Origin: Mermis nigrescens
Lineage: Eukaryota > Nematoda > Enoplea > Mermithida > Mermithidae
NCBI GenBank assembly: GCA_036768485.1
Contig: JAVLUZ010000705.1
Location: 124,001-188,000, forward strand
Reading direction: 5' to 3'
DNA: 64,000 nucleotides
Part shown: one piece after another, positions 23,542 to 38,500 of the stretch
How positions within the stretch are numbered: the first letter of the stretch is position 1
How the letters are laid out: every line of letters starts with the position of its first letter
Program-made: the position numbers and the translations under genes
Notes under the pieces: generated by a model
What the model saw: only the letters and a program-made list of their open reading frames with translations
What the model was told of the DNA's origin: nothing
Database searches by the model: none

Positions 23542-26500
23542 CTGAATGAGAAGAAATATTTTTTTATAAAATAAACATAAAAAATAACGCATTGCTATTT
23601 GGATTTTAAGGAAAAACAAGCGAACTTTTGAAGCCAACTTCTTATTCGATACACGTGTGGAAGAGGGGTTGGGGTTTGAAGATATAAATCCCCAGAATAA
23701 AAAAATGGGAAATTCGGGAAAATGAAACAAAATGAAACCAAAACCGGATGAAAATTGAAAATTTTCTTCAAAAGTGCTTTAAATTGACCAGCAACTGTGT
23801 AAAAACGTAGTTTTAACGCTACTTTAGCGCTTGTTTTTGAGCTCATTTTGGCCTAATAAGGGCTCAATTTCTAGCCCCCTCCCCAGGCCGACTGTCCCTC
23901 CACCTAAATCGGCCATGCTGTAGGCAGCTCATTGATTTTTTTACAAAACCGCATTCGTAATTTTCATTTTTTCTAGCAATCCAGCTAGAAGAATACTCAA
24001 TTTTAGATAGTAAAAAAGAACACTTCTCCCAAATGAAAGATCAGAATTAAATTTTTCTAGGAATTTCCTGTGGAATATATACGCTCTGATATGCTGCAAG
24101 CATCATCTTAAGGCCTTGGATGGAAGAACATACTTAATCCGAAATTCAAGAAGCATACCTCGCACTGCCTTTGCCGAAAGCTGCCGAAATTACTTAGTTC
24201 ATGAAAAACCGCACTATATCATAAATAACTATGAAGCTAGGGGTTGAGGATTCCCAACCCTCAAAAGTCAGAAAATTTTGAACCTTCCTTTCGATTTTTG
24301 GCAAAACCCTGCGTTTTATGTAATTTTTAGGTGTTTTTGCCATTTTGACCAGAAGTTGATAGTCACTTACGTAGGTGGGCAGCACCAAAGTTCTGGGGGG
24401 CAAGATTTTTTCAAAGGTCAAAAATGGCCTTTAAAATGGTGGTGTGGCAAAAAACACCATTTTTCAACGTTTCTCATCGAGTACTATCCATTGACATCAA
24501 AAAATTGTGAAAAAAAAACAAAAGAAATTTTCATAAATTGAATTCTGGGGGGGGGTATTTTGGTTTCTTGGGGGGCGCATACCCCCTAAACCCCCACGCC
24601 CAAGTATGGTCACTTACCTCCTTCCCCTCCAAAATTAATTGACAACCCCACCCAAAATTTTGAGCTATTAAATGTCTGGTAAAATAATTACCTTTTTCGC
24701 TTCTTCTTATTTAGCTAAGTGCATCAACATAAAACCTTGCCAGAAAAATTTTCAGCGAATGAAATTCAGGGGGTCTGCGAGGATTTATTCTTTTCAAAGG
24801 TCTTAATCTCCCAAGCTCACGCGGACATAAAACTCGAAAAAACAAAGCGATCACAGTATTCACTGTACTAAGCGTGAAGAAGGGGTTTGTAGGGTATGCA
24901 CTTCCCCAGAGGGTCGAATACCACTCAGAAACATAAATAACCCCAGAATTCAATTTTTGAAATTTTCTTCTGTTTTTTTTCGCAATTGTTTAATTCCAGT
25001 GGATAGTGCTCGACGAGAAACGTTGAAAAAAGGTATTTTTTTACCATACCACTATGTTTAAGACCATGTTTTTACCTTTGAAAAATCTTGCACCCCCCTC
25101 AGAATTTTAATGATGCCCACCTATGATCCTAACCCGTTAGTAAGCAATGTCCGGAAATTCGATTTTTTGTCGTGTATTTGATCTGATTTTTGTTAATGTC
25201 ATGAGGAAAACCCATTTTATGTTTCTCCAATAGTTATAACGAGAACCCCTCGACCTTCAAAAACGCGCCTTACGTATCGCATCTCGCGACCTTTGAATTT
25301 AAAAGCTAATTTGAGGCGAGTTATTTAATTTAACGTCAGCGCTGTATGTACAAGCTTATACTCACCTGAACAGTGATCCATCTGCAGAAGTTGGTTCATC
25401 GAACATGAATGAAAACTTTTCGACTGAAGTATTAAACATATCGGGTATTTTTCTGAAAAAACGAAACAATTTTCAGCAACATAATAATTGTTCTATTCAG
25501 TGCTCGTAAAATATGCGCATCTTTATTCATAAAGCAGAAACTGTGAAAATTAGCGCACAATTAGACGGTTAGAAAACAGTATTGCTACCAAGCGCCACCT
25601 CCCCGAGAATCTGGTAGACCCCTAAAAAATAGATAGCCCTCCAGAATTAGATTTTTTGGCATTTTTTTGGGATTTTTACCGGTATTACTCAATTCCGACC
25701 CCAGGATTCGGCCGCTATCCATGTATGCCCCATCCCTAGTCTTATCGAAAACTGTGCCCGATTTGAATATGTGCAGACTTAAATGCGTTTTGGAATAGGA
25801 GAAACCTCGCTCATGCAGGATCAAAAATGCCCAGGTTTTAGCTTGAACCTCAAGCCACTGTTGAAACACACGACAATAAAATTGAATGCTACTTATGCCA
25901 AGTACGAGTTTAAAACGGCTGAAGTCAGAGAAAAGAAGATTTTTAAAGAGTGCCTTTTTGGGCTCAAAAACCGAGGGCACACATACTGTTTTCGACGTTT
26001 TAGATGGAGCCCGTTCTTTCTAGAACATAAAAACATCAAGACAATTTTTAAAAAATCGAAAACGAATTAGAATTAATTGAACAAAGTAAAGTCTAAAAAT
26101 ACGACTAGCGTGAAGCGCCGAAAATTTGACACTTCTGGGCCAAATAGTTTAAGACGCTTAAAAACATACTTTCTTTCGATTTTTTCGGAAAATGGACCAT
26201 TCTGTGGAGTTCAGTCAGAAGCCATTTTTAGAAACAAGCAGCCACTCTGCTACTCTGCTAGGGATCAGCCATGTAAAAAAATTTTGGAGAAAATGGAGCA
26301 AAACGATAGACAAAAATTGATTAAAATTACATTTTTCCTGCAAAAGAGCTCTAAAATCATTAAGAGCAGTAGAGCTTTTACGCTATTTTAGTATTTATAC
26401 CAGTTTTCGAGGCTATTTTCAGCTCGAAAATTATGTATCTAGCTGACTTCCATCCCAGACCGGTCATGTTGTACATCTATGCTTTCTATCCTGTTGCCAG

Positions 26501-29500
26501 ACAAAATCACAGCTATCGAGTTGTTGGGCCTTGACTTTTGGATTGGTGTAGAGGAAGCAATAGCAGAAAAATGAGACAAAGTTGTGCCCGATTATACGAA
26601 GTAATATGGGTGCCAACTGAGTGATTATTTATGATGAGTGGCGAGCTCCAATAAATTTATAATCTTGACATTAAATACAGAACATAAATGTTTGGAGCTA
26701 AGGATTCACTAAATACTGCTAGCTAAATATTTAGCAGAGTTTTAGGGGAAGAAAACAGCTCTGACTTTGAATTCTGCCATTTTAGGAGCGTCACTTTTTC
26801 CGTGGTTTTAATCGTTTCAAATTTATCTATTCTCCTGCCTGCTAATATTGTCGTCTTTCATTCTTGACCTCGTGCTTTGTTTTCTTCGATTTTAGCGTTG
26901 ACTCTAAAACGAATTTGCTCATCACCACGAGCATTTCTCAGTAAAAAAGCGAGAAAGAAAATGGGCAAATATGGTAGCAATGTCGTAACATTTTGCATTC
27001 TACCAGAATACAGGGCTTTAGTCTATAAACAGTAAAGCGAAATGACTGAAAATGGTCTTATGCTAAACAATGAAAAACTGAAAGGAATTAACTAAGCGCA
27101 TACTTCAGGGAAGCTTGAACAATGCAGTGGCTGATTTCCTTGAAATAATACCTTAATATTTATGCAGACGGGATGAAGCTGACTGGTGTTTGGTTTTACT
27201 CAATAGCGATCTATCCAAATTAGTAACAGGTTTTTCGAACTCAACAAGAATATCTTATAAAATAAAAAGAAATATGTAGGGCTTGATTCCACTAATGCCC
27301 AAAACACTGGATTAAACCTAGGAACCAAAGATTAATAAGTAAATAACACGCATTAAGTCCCCCTCACTTGGCAAACTTGCTAAATTGTGGCCGCAAAAGC
27401 TCCAGCGGTAGCTCGAACACAAATTTTAATTTCTGACTGCTGTTTACGTTGTGCACCTAAATTCAGGTACAAAAAAATTAATAAGATGATTACAAAAATT
27501 TTATATTTCCTTCACATATGCAAAAAGCACGTCTTCATTGGTGTCGCGGCTGTTCTTGATATTTATGTTCGATATGGCATCTGTCAGCGAAACATCTGCA
27601 GGCCTTAAAATTATCGATTGAAAAGTGGAATCGAACCTAGAATCGGAACCTTCTAAATCTTTCCGTTCAATTCTAAATTACGAAGGCACCGATAAAAAAT
27701 AAGCCTTACTTCCAAAAAAATTATAATCATTACGAATAGATCATCTGGCTAGATTTTATTGAACCGTATCTCAGAAGATTAGTTTTATTGACAATCGGCT
27801 CGTGTCCTAAATTCGAAGGATGCATGATGAGTTAAAGCAAAAAATAAATGAAAAATAAAAAAACAGGATCGAGACTAAATTATTATCGAATAAATCAAGC
27901 GATTGGGTTTAATTTAGTAAGAATAGCTTTTGATTACATTGAAAATTTAATAAACAAATTTCGACATATTATGTAATTACCAAAATTTATATGGCTGTAA
28001 TTAGGCGGTTTTGGAAGCTGTACGAAATTATTTTTAGCTTCCATAATATGGATAATGATTCTGTGGTCGCGCCATTCATTTTTAAACGATTCGCATGACT
28101 GATCTGGTAGAGCAGCTGATGTAATTTTATCTGACAGGATCAACTCGTAATTGCCTTTGTACTTTGCCGAAAGATTTCGAGCCAAAGATATTTTATTGCC
28201 CTTTTGAATGTAGAAAAGGCGATTCCGATCGCCGCCTGAAAATGTCAGCTAGAGTAATAGATCTGAACTATTTTTAGCTTTTACATAACTCAGTTTTACA
28301 CTTGATGGCTATTAACCTTATATTGCTCTATATTTATACTATTAATGAGATTATTAATCAAAACCTCTTTATCATTAATATTTTCTTGTCTGCAAATGCC
28401 TTATTGACTAAATGATGACCATAAGAAATTTAAAAAAGTCAAGAATCACGATATATCAATCGTTATAACGAGGTTTAAATAACATGCGGCTTCAGTTTAA
28501 TGTTTATTAATGTCCCACACATGGATTGATTGAGTTCTCAAACTTGCTGTTAGTGGGGAAATTCATAAACTTCGAAAAATAAGGGTTTGCAGGGAAGGAT
28601 TAAGCGTCGGAAAAGTGTTAAAGTTGAATAAATTTAGGCAAGATAAGCTATTCTGTACTCAACATTACTGGGAAAAACCCTCATCTGATAATATAGAATA
28701 TCGTAATCAATATCGAATTCTGGAATCTATTTCTCCAAAACATAATACTTTATTTGAACAACTCCAAAAAATATTATCTCTCGTCTCACATGCAATGTCA
28801 AACGAAACATTTCCTATTGTTTTCCTTCTGTCCACTATCTCAGCTAATATGAATCCAATTGTTCCGTTTGACCAGACGGCGATCGTACTGTTATAATTCT
28901 GAAATGATAAAATTAAGTATAATCGCTTTGAAAATGCGAAAAAGTAGATTAAAATGCATGGAAAAACGCGTGAGATTTTGTATTTCAAAGAAATGAAGCC
29001 CAGAACAAGTTGCCCGAATGCCGATTGGAATGAGAAATTACGCTCAGCAATATCTAAGGAAGTAGAAGCAGAATAAAAGTTCAAACAACACTGATAAACG
29101 TTTTGTTTATTTTCTGATTATGTGCTTACATTTTCTACTCTCGGCCTTAAACCATGTTCCTAGAACTATTAGGGTACAAACCGACTACGCAGAAGTGCAA
29201 TCTATGTAATTCAGTTAAGGATTCAACTGTGCGTTATCGTGTTTACATCCTAAAATTTATTTTAGTCACATACTAAAATTTACTGAAAATTTATTCTTTA
29301 GTTTATTTATTTGGATAGAATTGAATCAGTATACTGCTAAATGAGCCTACCAACTCATTTCCTTCGGTCGATTCTTCACTTGAATAGTCGTCAATAACGA
29401 TATTCAGCAATCTGTGTATTTGTGAGCCGTTTTTGGACGATGATTCAGTACGAGCAGTAATCACTATCTAAAATATGTTTTATTTAAAACCATCACATTT

Positions 29501-32500
29501 TATATTCTGCTTATCCAAGCAATGGGTGCATTAAATAACTTGATATGAATCAGAATAATGAATATAAAGCCCTTTGTATTTGTACTAGTAAATTTCAATT
29601 TTGAAAAAAACAATTGTCATAAAATCTGAGATCTTGGAATATTTACTGAAGACCTTTTTGTCAGGCTGTCTTGCATTAGGAAGGAATAACTCAAAACATA
29701 TGCGCGTTTTTGAAATTTACGTGTCATTTACAAGAACGAACGACTCATGTTCTTAATGTATTTACTGCTAATTTAACTCCGTTGAAACGAACACATGCGT
29801 TTGGCACCTACATGATACTAAGTTAGATACATTAAAAAAATATATTTACTAAATTTTCTCATAGCAAATTTTCTCTTGAAGTTTTCAGCTAATCATTCTT
29901 GAAGCTTAAACTAAGAATTATCATTGTTCTGCAAACATTTATAGCGCTTTCATCAAAATGTTCTATTCTACACGTGAATGTTTCCTTCAGAAATTATAGC
30001 CTGCATAATTTAAAACAAGTCGTTAAGCTTTTATATAGCAAATATAGATTTAATAATCAAAATCAGCTTTAATTTGAGTAATTGACTAAATTGTGAACTT
30101 CAACACTAAAACCACGGCCACTTGCAAGCATAACAACATCTCACGCATTCGCAAATGACCGATGTGAAAATGAAGTCGCAGTCAGACATGCACACGCGGA
30201 AAGGGTAGACCTCCCAGAAAATAAGAAATTAAGGCTATTGCAAGAATACTTAAAATTGAACAGAAATTGTCGATTAAGGCAGTTTTTATGCCATTTTAAG
30301 ATTTATAACACTTTTTTAGGAACATTTTTGGCCAAAAAAGCTCTCTAGCTGTCCTTCAATCAGACTGGTCATGCTGTGTATCTCTGTACACAAATATGTC
30401 TCACCACCACACCTGGGCGTGAAGGGGGGTTGGGTTTGGGGATATGCCCCCCGAGAAACCAAAATACCCCCACCTACCCCCCCAAAAAAACAGAATACCC
30501 CCCAGAATTCAATTTTTAAATTTTTTGTCTTTTTTCGCAATTTTTTGATGATAATGGATAGCGCTCGATGAGAATACGTTGAAAAATGTTGTTTTTTCGC
30601 AATACTACCATTTTTAAGGCTATTTTTTGACCTTTGAAAAATATTGCACCCCCAGAATTTATGTGCCGCCCACCTATGCTCAACTACCAATAAATGAATA
30701 GATTCTGACGATAAAAAATTAAAATTAATTAATTTTTAGTCAATCGTTAATTGGTTCCGTTAAAATTGTCTAGAAGATGCTACTAGAATGTGGGTATAAA
30801 AAGGAATTATTTAAAGTGATTGATTGTATAATACAGCTAATGCATTCGTAGAACGTCTTCGGGTGAACGAAAACGACCTCAAAATCCGAAGTGCAGTTTT
30901 ATGATAAGCCCAGACTAAATACGGCTTACCGACCGACCGACTTTATCGGTTAGCAGGAGTCTACTATCACAATGCAAAACTGAAATTAGTTACGATAACA
31001 AATTCGGATTTTTATAATCAATAATTGCAGTCTACTTAAACTCTAAAAATATTATGCTTTTCCAATCCCATTAAAAAACTTTTAAAGTATATTTCAGTGC
31101 TTTGTATTTGCATTTAATTACGTAAGTCGAGTAGGTACACTACTTCACTAAATCTGAAAAGCTGATTGATTCGTTGCGTTGCGACTGACTCATTGTCCGT
31201 AGAATTTAATGCTAAAATCCGAAACATGTATATATTTTGCAAGCGCAACTATGAGGTTGAAACTTTTTGAATATATTCATAATAGTTTGATCGTCCGCAT
31301 GCTTCTTCGATTTCGCAGAAATTCATGATTTAATAATTAGGGTGCATTTTGGAGAGCAAAGCAAATTAAAAGAATATAGGCTTGCGCTTGTGCCAATGCG
31401 TATGATGAGCAAGGAATTTGTTGTCTATGAGATTTATCGACAGATAATGAAATTTACAGACAGGACGCGCTCTTTTAGTTCAAAAACAATACATTCATGT
31501 AAGAATTGAATGTAAAACACTAAAGTATACTCTGTTAAAAAGAAAAGGATGGCAAGGTGGGCGGCACCAAAATTCTGGGGGGTGCAAGATTTTTCAAAGG
31601 TCAAAAAATGGCCTTAAAAATGGTGGTATGGCGAAAAACACCATTTTTAAACGTTTCTCATCAAGTGATATCCATTGGCATCAAAAAATTGCGAAAAAAA
31701 CAAAAAATTTCAAAAATTGAATTCTGGAGGGTATTTTGGTTTCTGGGGGATTTCGATTTCTCGGGGTTGGGGTGCATACTCCTAAACCCCCACACCCAGG
31801 TGTGAGCAAGACTACCTTTTGCTTTAAATCGTTACTGTAATCCCGTAATTAAGGACTATCCATATACTGCCTCTTTTTTCTTGTTTTATGCAAAATAATC
31901 GAGCAAAGTAAACAAATTACAAGGGCAAGAACTTAAGCGAATTACATTCATGACCTTTTGTTAATTAATTAAAAGGCAGTGAAACATTTTTTATCCTTTT
32001 ATGACGCACAGGTATATGTTTAGAGTCTCAACATACAAGTTTCTGAATAAGAAAGTTTTTGCAACCTATGCCAAGTTCATCATATCTCAACGCATTTTGC
32101 ATCATACAAATTTAATAATGACAATACAAAATTCAGTCGATAGTGAACTGAGTTTTCAGTGTCTGTTTCTCACAAGTTCGATCATAATTGAAAAATTAAG
32201 CCGACAATGTACGGTAAAATTTCAATACAGCCATCTATTCTTCATCAGCTCAATTGGCTTGTGTCCAAATTTCTGTGAAATGAAATAAATCTCAAATGAA
32301 TGTAATTGCAATAATGTGTCAATGATAGATCAAAATTTGCTGAAACCATATGTAGATGAAATTTATACAAAGATCTATATGTGCGCGACTGCCACAAATA
32401 TGACAATCATTCTCCATTTGTACTTATTTGCAAGCTACTGAGTATTTTTAAGCCGCGTATTTTACTGCCCATTAGCCCAAAAACCACGCCGAAATTTATA

Positions 32501-35500
32501 TAACTTTCCTCAATAGTACTATTTACGCATCTGTATCAGTATTTTGTTTGTACTCGGCAAAGATTTTTCCCGATGTACAAAGACTTTTCGAGACCGTCTT
32601 TGTACATGCACAAAGATTTTTGGGAAGACAAAAATTGCAAAAAAAGGTATGAAATTCGCAAATATTTTCGCGCTTCGCGCCGAAATGAGTAATTGTGTGT
32701 TCTATATATCTTTATAATGGCAGAAATTGCATTTCAAAGGAAAAAATGTCAAATTTTTCGGTGCTTCGCGCCGTTTTAAGACAATTCTTAGTGATTTTTG
32801 CCCTTGGAGACCCAGAAATCAGCTAAAATACACTACCAAAAGTCGAACAACTCTGTTTTTACCACACTAAAATCGCTACTGTACCACATTATAATACCCT
32901 AAAAATTTATTTGTGTTTACAAAATTTACAAAGATTTTTGGGCAGATAAAAACTGTAAAAATGTGTAAAATTTTCAAAAATTTTGCCGAAATGAATAATT
33001 GTTTGTCCTATATATCTTTAAAATGGCAGAATTTGCATTTAGAATGGAAAAATGTCAATTTTTTCGGCGTTTCGCGCCGTTTTGAAACAATTTCCAGTAA
33101 TTTTTGGCATCAGAAACCCAGAAATTAGCTAAAATACACTACCAAAGATCGAAAAACCCGTTTTACTACACTAAAATCGCTACTATACTATATAATAGTA
33201 CACAGAAATTTGCATGTACAAAATGTACAAAGACTTTTGGGGACTATCTTTGTATATGTACAAACGGACCTTGTGCAAAAAAAACACTGATCTGTATTAG
33301 TTGTATCTACAAGTGTAATACTACTACGATTCGCTGAAAATCAAACTCGGACTAAAGCTTATCGAAACTAAGACAAATCAAATTAAGCATTAAAATGGTT
33401 GTATCCGATTCGCAGCCTATCATTGTCCAGGGCGTTTTATCCAGTCTGGATTTTCGCCGGCATTGTTTTATCGTATCTCCGACGTCTCTGCCGCGATATT
33501 CGGCCGGTAAAAATCCGTCATAATGTCGACGATACGAACCAACGAAGCAAACGTTGTTAGAAACACATTTTTCCAGAACAGTACTGTCAGGAAAAATCGC
33601 CAATTTCCCCCGTTTCGCACTGATCGAATCGATTTTGTTCCAAACTACTCGATTGTTGTATCGCAGATAACGACCTAAAGTATCCTTCAGTTTGACCTCT
33701 AGCGCGTGATCGCGAAATCTCACTGGGACTGACCAAAACAATTCGCAACACACCGCTACGGATTTGACCTGACCGGACGTTTTTGCGCCGTCGCCCGCGA
33801 TCCAAATCAGCAATTCGTCGTCGAACGATTTGAAGAGGTCGGATAAGCCTTTGTCCTTCACCTCGAATACGCAACTGACCATTTTACTTTCGCTGACCGA
33901 GTCCAGTAAAAAATTAATGTCGTATTCGGGATCGATCGTATCCAACTTGGTGCCCTTTCTGCGCAAGGCGGCTTCGTACCCCAAATTTATGCGGCGGGGT
34001 TCGGTTTTGTCACAGGGTATCTGAACTAGAGGAACGTCATCCTTGTTCTTATCAAACAACGAACTATCATTCAGGTTATTGTTCAGATCAAAACATAAAA
34101 CTCGCAGCAATGCGTCGTTGAAAGTATCAATATTTTCTTCATCGCAAATCGAAAATATACCCGAATCAATAGTATCAAAACGAGTGGGTCCGCGAAGATT
34201 GTATCTGATTAATCCATCGTTGCACATCAAGTGATCATTGAATCGCAAGCTGTGAATCGTAGGAGCTAATAGGGATGATATTCCGTGTGTTGCAGCCTGA
34301 GCCGACTTCCATCGATGCCGTTCTAATGCGCATTGATCATGAATTTTCGTCGATTTAGTTGAATCGATTGATTTTCTCGATTCTGGCTTTTGTACGTGAT
34401 TTCCTTTCGACACATGACGCTTTTTAGGTTTGAATATTGAAAAACGACCGGAAATGAAGTTAGTCAATCCGATGATCGACGTTGGATGCCGCTTTTCGTT
34501 CGCTCTAGCGTCACAAAGAGCATCACTCGACATAATTCCTGTGAATGGGGTAGGCGTGCGTTAGTCGAAATTGATAAGAACCCGGCTTTAATGTGACTTT
34601 CAACGCAGAAATGAACGTACATCAGAAATGCAACACATAAAAATAGATTAATGTTCAATTAAGGCTGAACCGCGCGTTTTCTTCGCATTTGATGGAATGA
34701 ACACTATTAGCCAGGCGTAGAAGAGGTGCTAAGGTGCTTCATCAAGTAGTCTTCGAATTATCACCACGAATATATTGAAATAAAGATTCAAGACAAAGAC
34801 ACACAATTCTATCCCCGCTGAAATGGCCTTTCGAGCGATATCAAAGCTCGCCCGTTAGCTTTTTTCAGCGCGACTGACTGAATCGAAGAATGGGATAATC
34901 GATAACTAGGTACACAAAATAATATGCCTATTGCATGTCGAGATCGAAAAATAAATTCAGAAAATGTGATTTACAATATCTGAAATATAAACAAATTTAG
35001 ATATTTAGGTCAAGGCTATTATGTATGAAATCAGAGCGGAAGATGCAGTAGGAGTAGAATGACTGCTTGATAACATGAGCTTCATTATGAAACGCTTTCA
35101 AAATCAATCTGATGCACATTCCGGGTCTTATTTTCGAAGCGGATTGCCTTATTAGTGGCCAATGATTTTTTCTAAAATGTATCATTTGTACGGGTCACTA
35201 GCTTATTGCCTATCCCATTCGTGCCTTCAATATTACTGCTCATGCTCACTTATGAATAGTGAGATATATTAATTTAACTGAATTTAGAGAGTATTTTATA
35301 GAAGGGTCACTAACTGAAAGTGTGAGAAGAACTATCTGAGGTGCATTTCGTCTTGTTTCACATAAGAATTGGATAAGATTAGTAAAAATAAAATAATAAT
35401 ACGAAGATAATACTTTAGTCGGCAAAAAAATAGCGAGCTTTTGAAGATACATCAGATTTCACGTGCTCAGTGGATGAAAAACAGACAAAAGCCTGAAATG

Positions 35501-38500
35501 CTACTAGCATAGGGTACATTAAAAAGTTTCCGTTGCATTAGCAACAAATGCACGGCTCGAAAAACGCATTTGTTGCAATTTTGTCTCAGCAACCAATTAT
35601 TTCACAATAAAGTTTTCCTCTATCTCAAAAGAATAATTTAGAGTGAAGAAGGTTTTAGCATTCGCTGTAAACGAGTATTAAATAACGTGAAAGAAAGCTG
35701 ATATAATTTAAAACCAGTTAAAATCGGATTTACGTGATCGCATAATCCAAATTCAGTTACTAAAAATTAGCAAAAAACTAGTCTACATTGGAGAAAGTAC
35801 CGTCGTGATCCTTCCAGATAAAAAATAATTTGTTAAATGAGTATTCTGTAAATTTTTCGCATCACACTACTAATACATATATAGTTTGCAACGATTGTGG
35901 AATAAGGGCGAACGATATCTCAATTTGAATGATTTATTTAAAGGTATACTTAGAAGGCAGACTTTTTAAAATCACGTGCGCATTTCAATTATAGTAATAT
36001 TTGACCAAGCAGACGCTTAAAAAGTTTTTTCAGTGCAATGAGGACTAAGAAGCCGACATCGCGTCAATAATAAACAAAGCTTTTATCTTTATCAACTTTA
36101 GGCAATAAAAATGTCAGAAGCGCAATGAGCTGTTACACTTTGCTGATTAGCAAAACATTAAAAACTCATAAACCACCGCGCATTATTTTTCTATGTAATT
36201 ACATAAGCCAGCGTAAACTTTTCCATAAATATCTTTTTTTGTAGCCGTGATCTGATGTGTAGCGGATTCTCTTGATCTAGGAAGTGGGATCTGTGAGTTG
36301 ATCTGATGAGAAGAAACAGTAGCAAACTCAATATCTTCAAAAAAGCTCTTTAAAGGATCTAAAGTATCAAATTCGATAAGAGACAATTTTGAGCTTTTAC
36401 ACAGAAGAGAACTTTAAGAAATAAATTGATTGTTCAACGCTAATATTTTCTCTTCCTGGGACAGGGACGAAATTTGCATGTTTCATACATGGGTACAGGG
36501 CAGGACGCCTAATGGATAAAATAAAACTATATTGCTTTAAAATTAATAAAATGGAGTATCAAAAGAAGCAAAACTTTTTGTTATAGTACAAATCACAAGT
36601 TATGAGTATGACCATAGGCGGAAAGAATGATACAGGTCTATGGGCCTGGCCATTAAGTGGGTCAGCCGGATAGCCTTATCGAACAAGAATGGCTAAACGT
36701 AAAAATAGCGCAAAATTATCTTTTTGCTGTTTCTGATCACTCTTGCAAAAAGTCTTGATTTTTGTCGGTTTTTTTATCAGGTTCACAAGAAGAGCGGTCT
36801 GATACGTCAGTCTTGTCTGGGAAGTCAGCTGGAATATATTATCATGCAAACAAGATCTTTCAAATTGAATTCAATGTTTGGCCGATTAAAAATAACTTGC
36901 AGAAAGTTCCAATTTTCGCTCATTCCCATCATATTTCGCAATCCCAGCAAATTTCGCTTCTCTTTTGAGGATGTAGGTAGATCCCTGACCCCCTATTTAG
37001 ATCTGATTATAAGTAGAGTAACGTACATTCTGCGTTGGACTTTTATACCATAAAATCTCGTTTATTGACCGTCGGCTGACCATTTTGATGATTAGCCGAC
37101 GTTGAGTAAGAAAGGATTTTTAATGAATAGAAATTATTTACAATGCATCAGATTTTTTCTTTTAATTAAGAAATGCTTGATACGCAGTGACATGCAATGC
37201 AAAATGGATTTTCTAATTTAATATTATTAATAGGGAATGTATATCGAAGAAAATAGCGCCTCATTGAGTTTTACTATTCTACATGTTCTTTACAACGATA
37301 CATAACTGCAACCTGTGCGTAAAATGAATAGATGACACCAAAATGTTGCTTACGTCACGCGAAGCACAAGCGCAACGAAAGCTGGCATTTATTGATCGAA
37401 GAAGCAAATGAGCTTGCAAGGTTTTTAAGATTTTTTCTTTATCCCACCCGCAAAGGATCGTTACTAATGAATAGGGCTCCCATATGTCCTTTTTTAAGAG
37501 GACAGTCCTTTTTATTTGCATCAGCGTCCTTTTTTAAAACATGCCCTTTTTTGTCCTTTTTTCGCTACTTAGCCTGAAAAAATCTCTACACAATTACCGT
37601 TGTGTCGGGTGACTGGCCATTCGCGAAGGATTTTGTTTTAAAATAATGTTGTACGTTATTATGATCATTGCAGTTATATGATGGACGTTTTCTAGACTAA
37701 CATTTTTTCTTTTAGGTTAATATAGTTTTATTTACTGTACTTATTTTATTACCCCGTAATTTCACATTATTCTGAACTGCTCATTAAGCCATAAAAAGTA
37801 GGGTGTTAAACTTTTCATGCTGCATTCAGAACGATAACTTACTTAGACAAATTCAGTCTAGCAATAAGTAATGTTCATTGATCTCATTGTATTGGTCTTG
37901 TATTAACTTAGTTGGGTATGATTTCAGTAAACATTTGTCAATTTAGACTTTTTGCGAAAAATGCCCTTTTTTCTGGCAGAAAGTATGTGGGAGCCCTACT
38001 AATGAACAAAACGCTTATGTAAAAAAGTTAGGTAATTTTGTCAGTTAACAAACGAAAAAGCATTTAACTTTCCAAACAGTTCGCGTAGAGAAGAGGTCCG
38101 CGAGAGCAATAAGAATGGAAGCAATATTTACCGCAAAATTTCAAGAAATACATAGAAACATTAAATTGAATGGTCCTTAGAATCATCATACAGAAAATAT
38201 GAAAGCCAATTAGGTATGCACCTCAGCAAGCAAAAGTTTCGCTCGAAATATATATCAGGCGACGAAAACTGGTACAAACACTTCTGATCTAGAGACGATT
38301 ACGATTTACGCAAATTGCTCATATATTAGCATTATTCCATACGTATAACGACTCGAAATTTTTGGTGGGGGCATAGGTGGGCAGCAACGAAATTCTAGGG
38401 GGGGGGAAGTGAAAAAATTTTCAAAGGTCAAAAAATGGTCTTAAAAGTGGTCGTATGGCGAAAAAACATCATTTTTCGACGTTTATCATCGAGCACTATC

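Noticed and set aside
26870..26950. Minus-strand EC-like frame (ARGDEQIRFRVNAKIEENKA)
   Set aside because: Attractive sequence, but phase and splice sites do not fit the exons on either side.
27596..27690. tRNA-like B-box string (minus strand, ggttcgattcc)
   Set aside because: The proposed T-stem and acceptor stem do not pair, and no A-box or anticodon arm fits.
36183..36410. Minus-strand frame ending in a stop, possible cadherin tail exon
   Set aside because: The exons at 44608 and 29467 already join in phase across it, its acceptor is weak, and it has no transmembrane partner exon.
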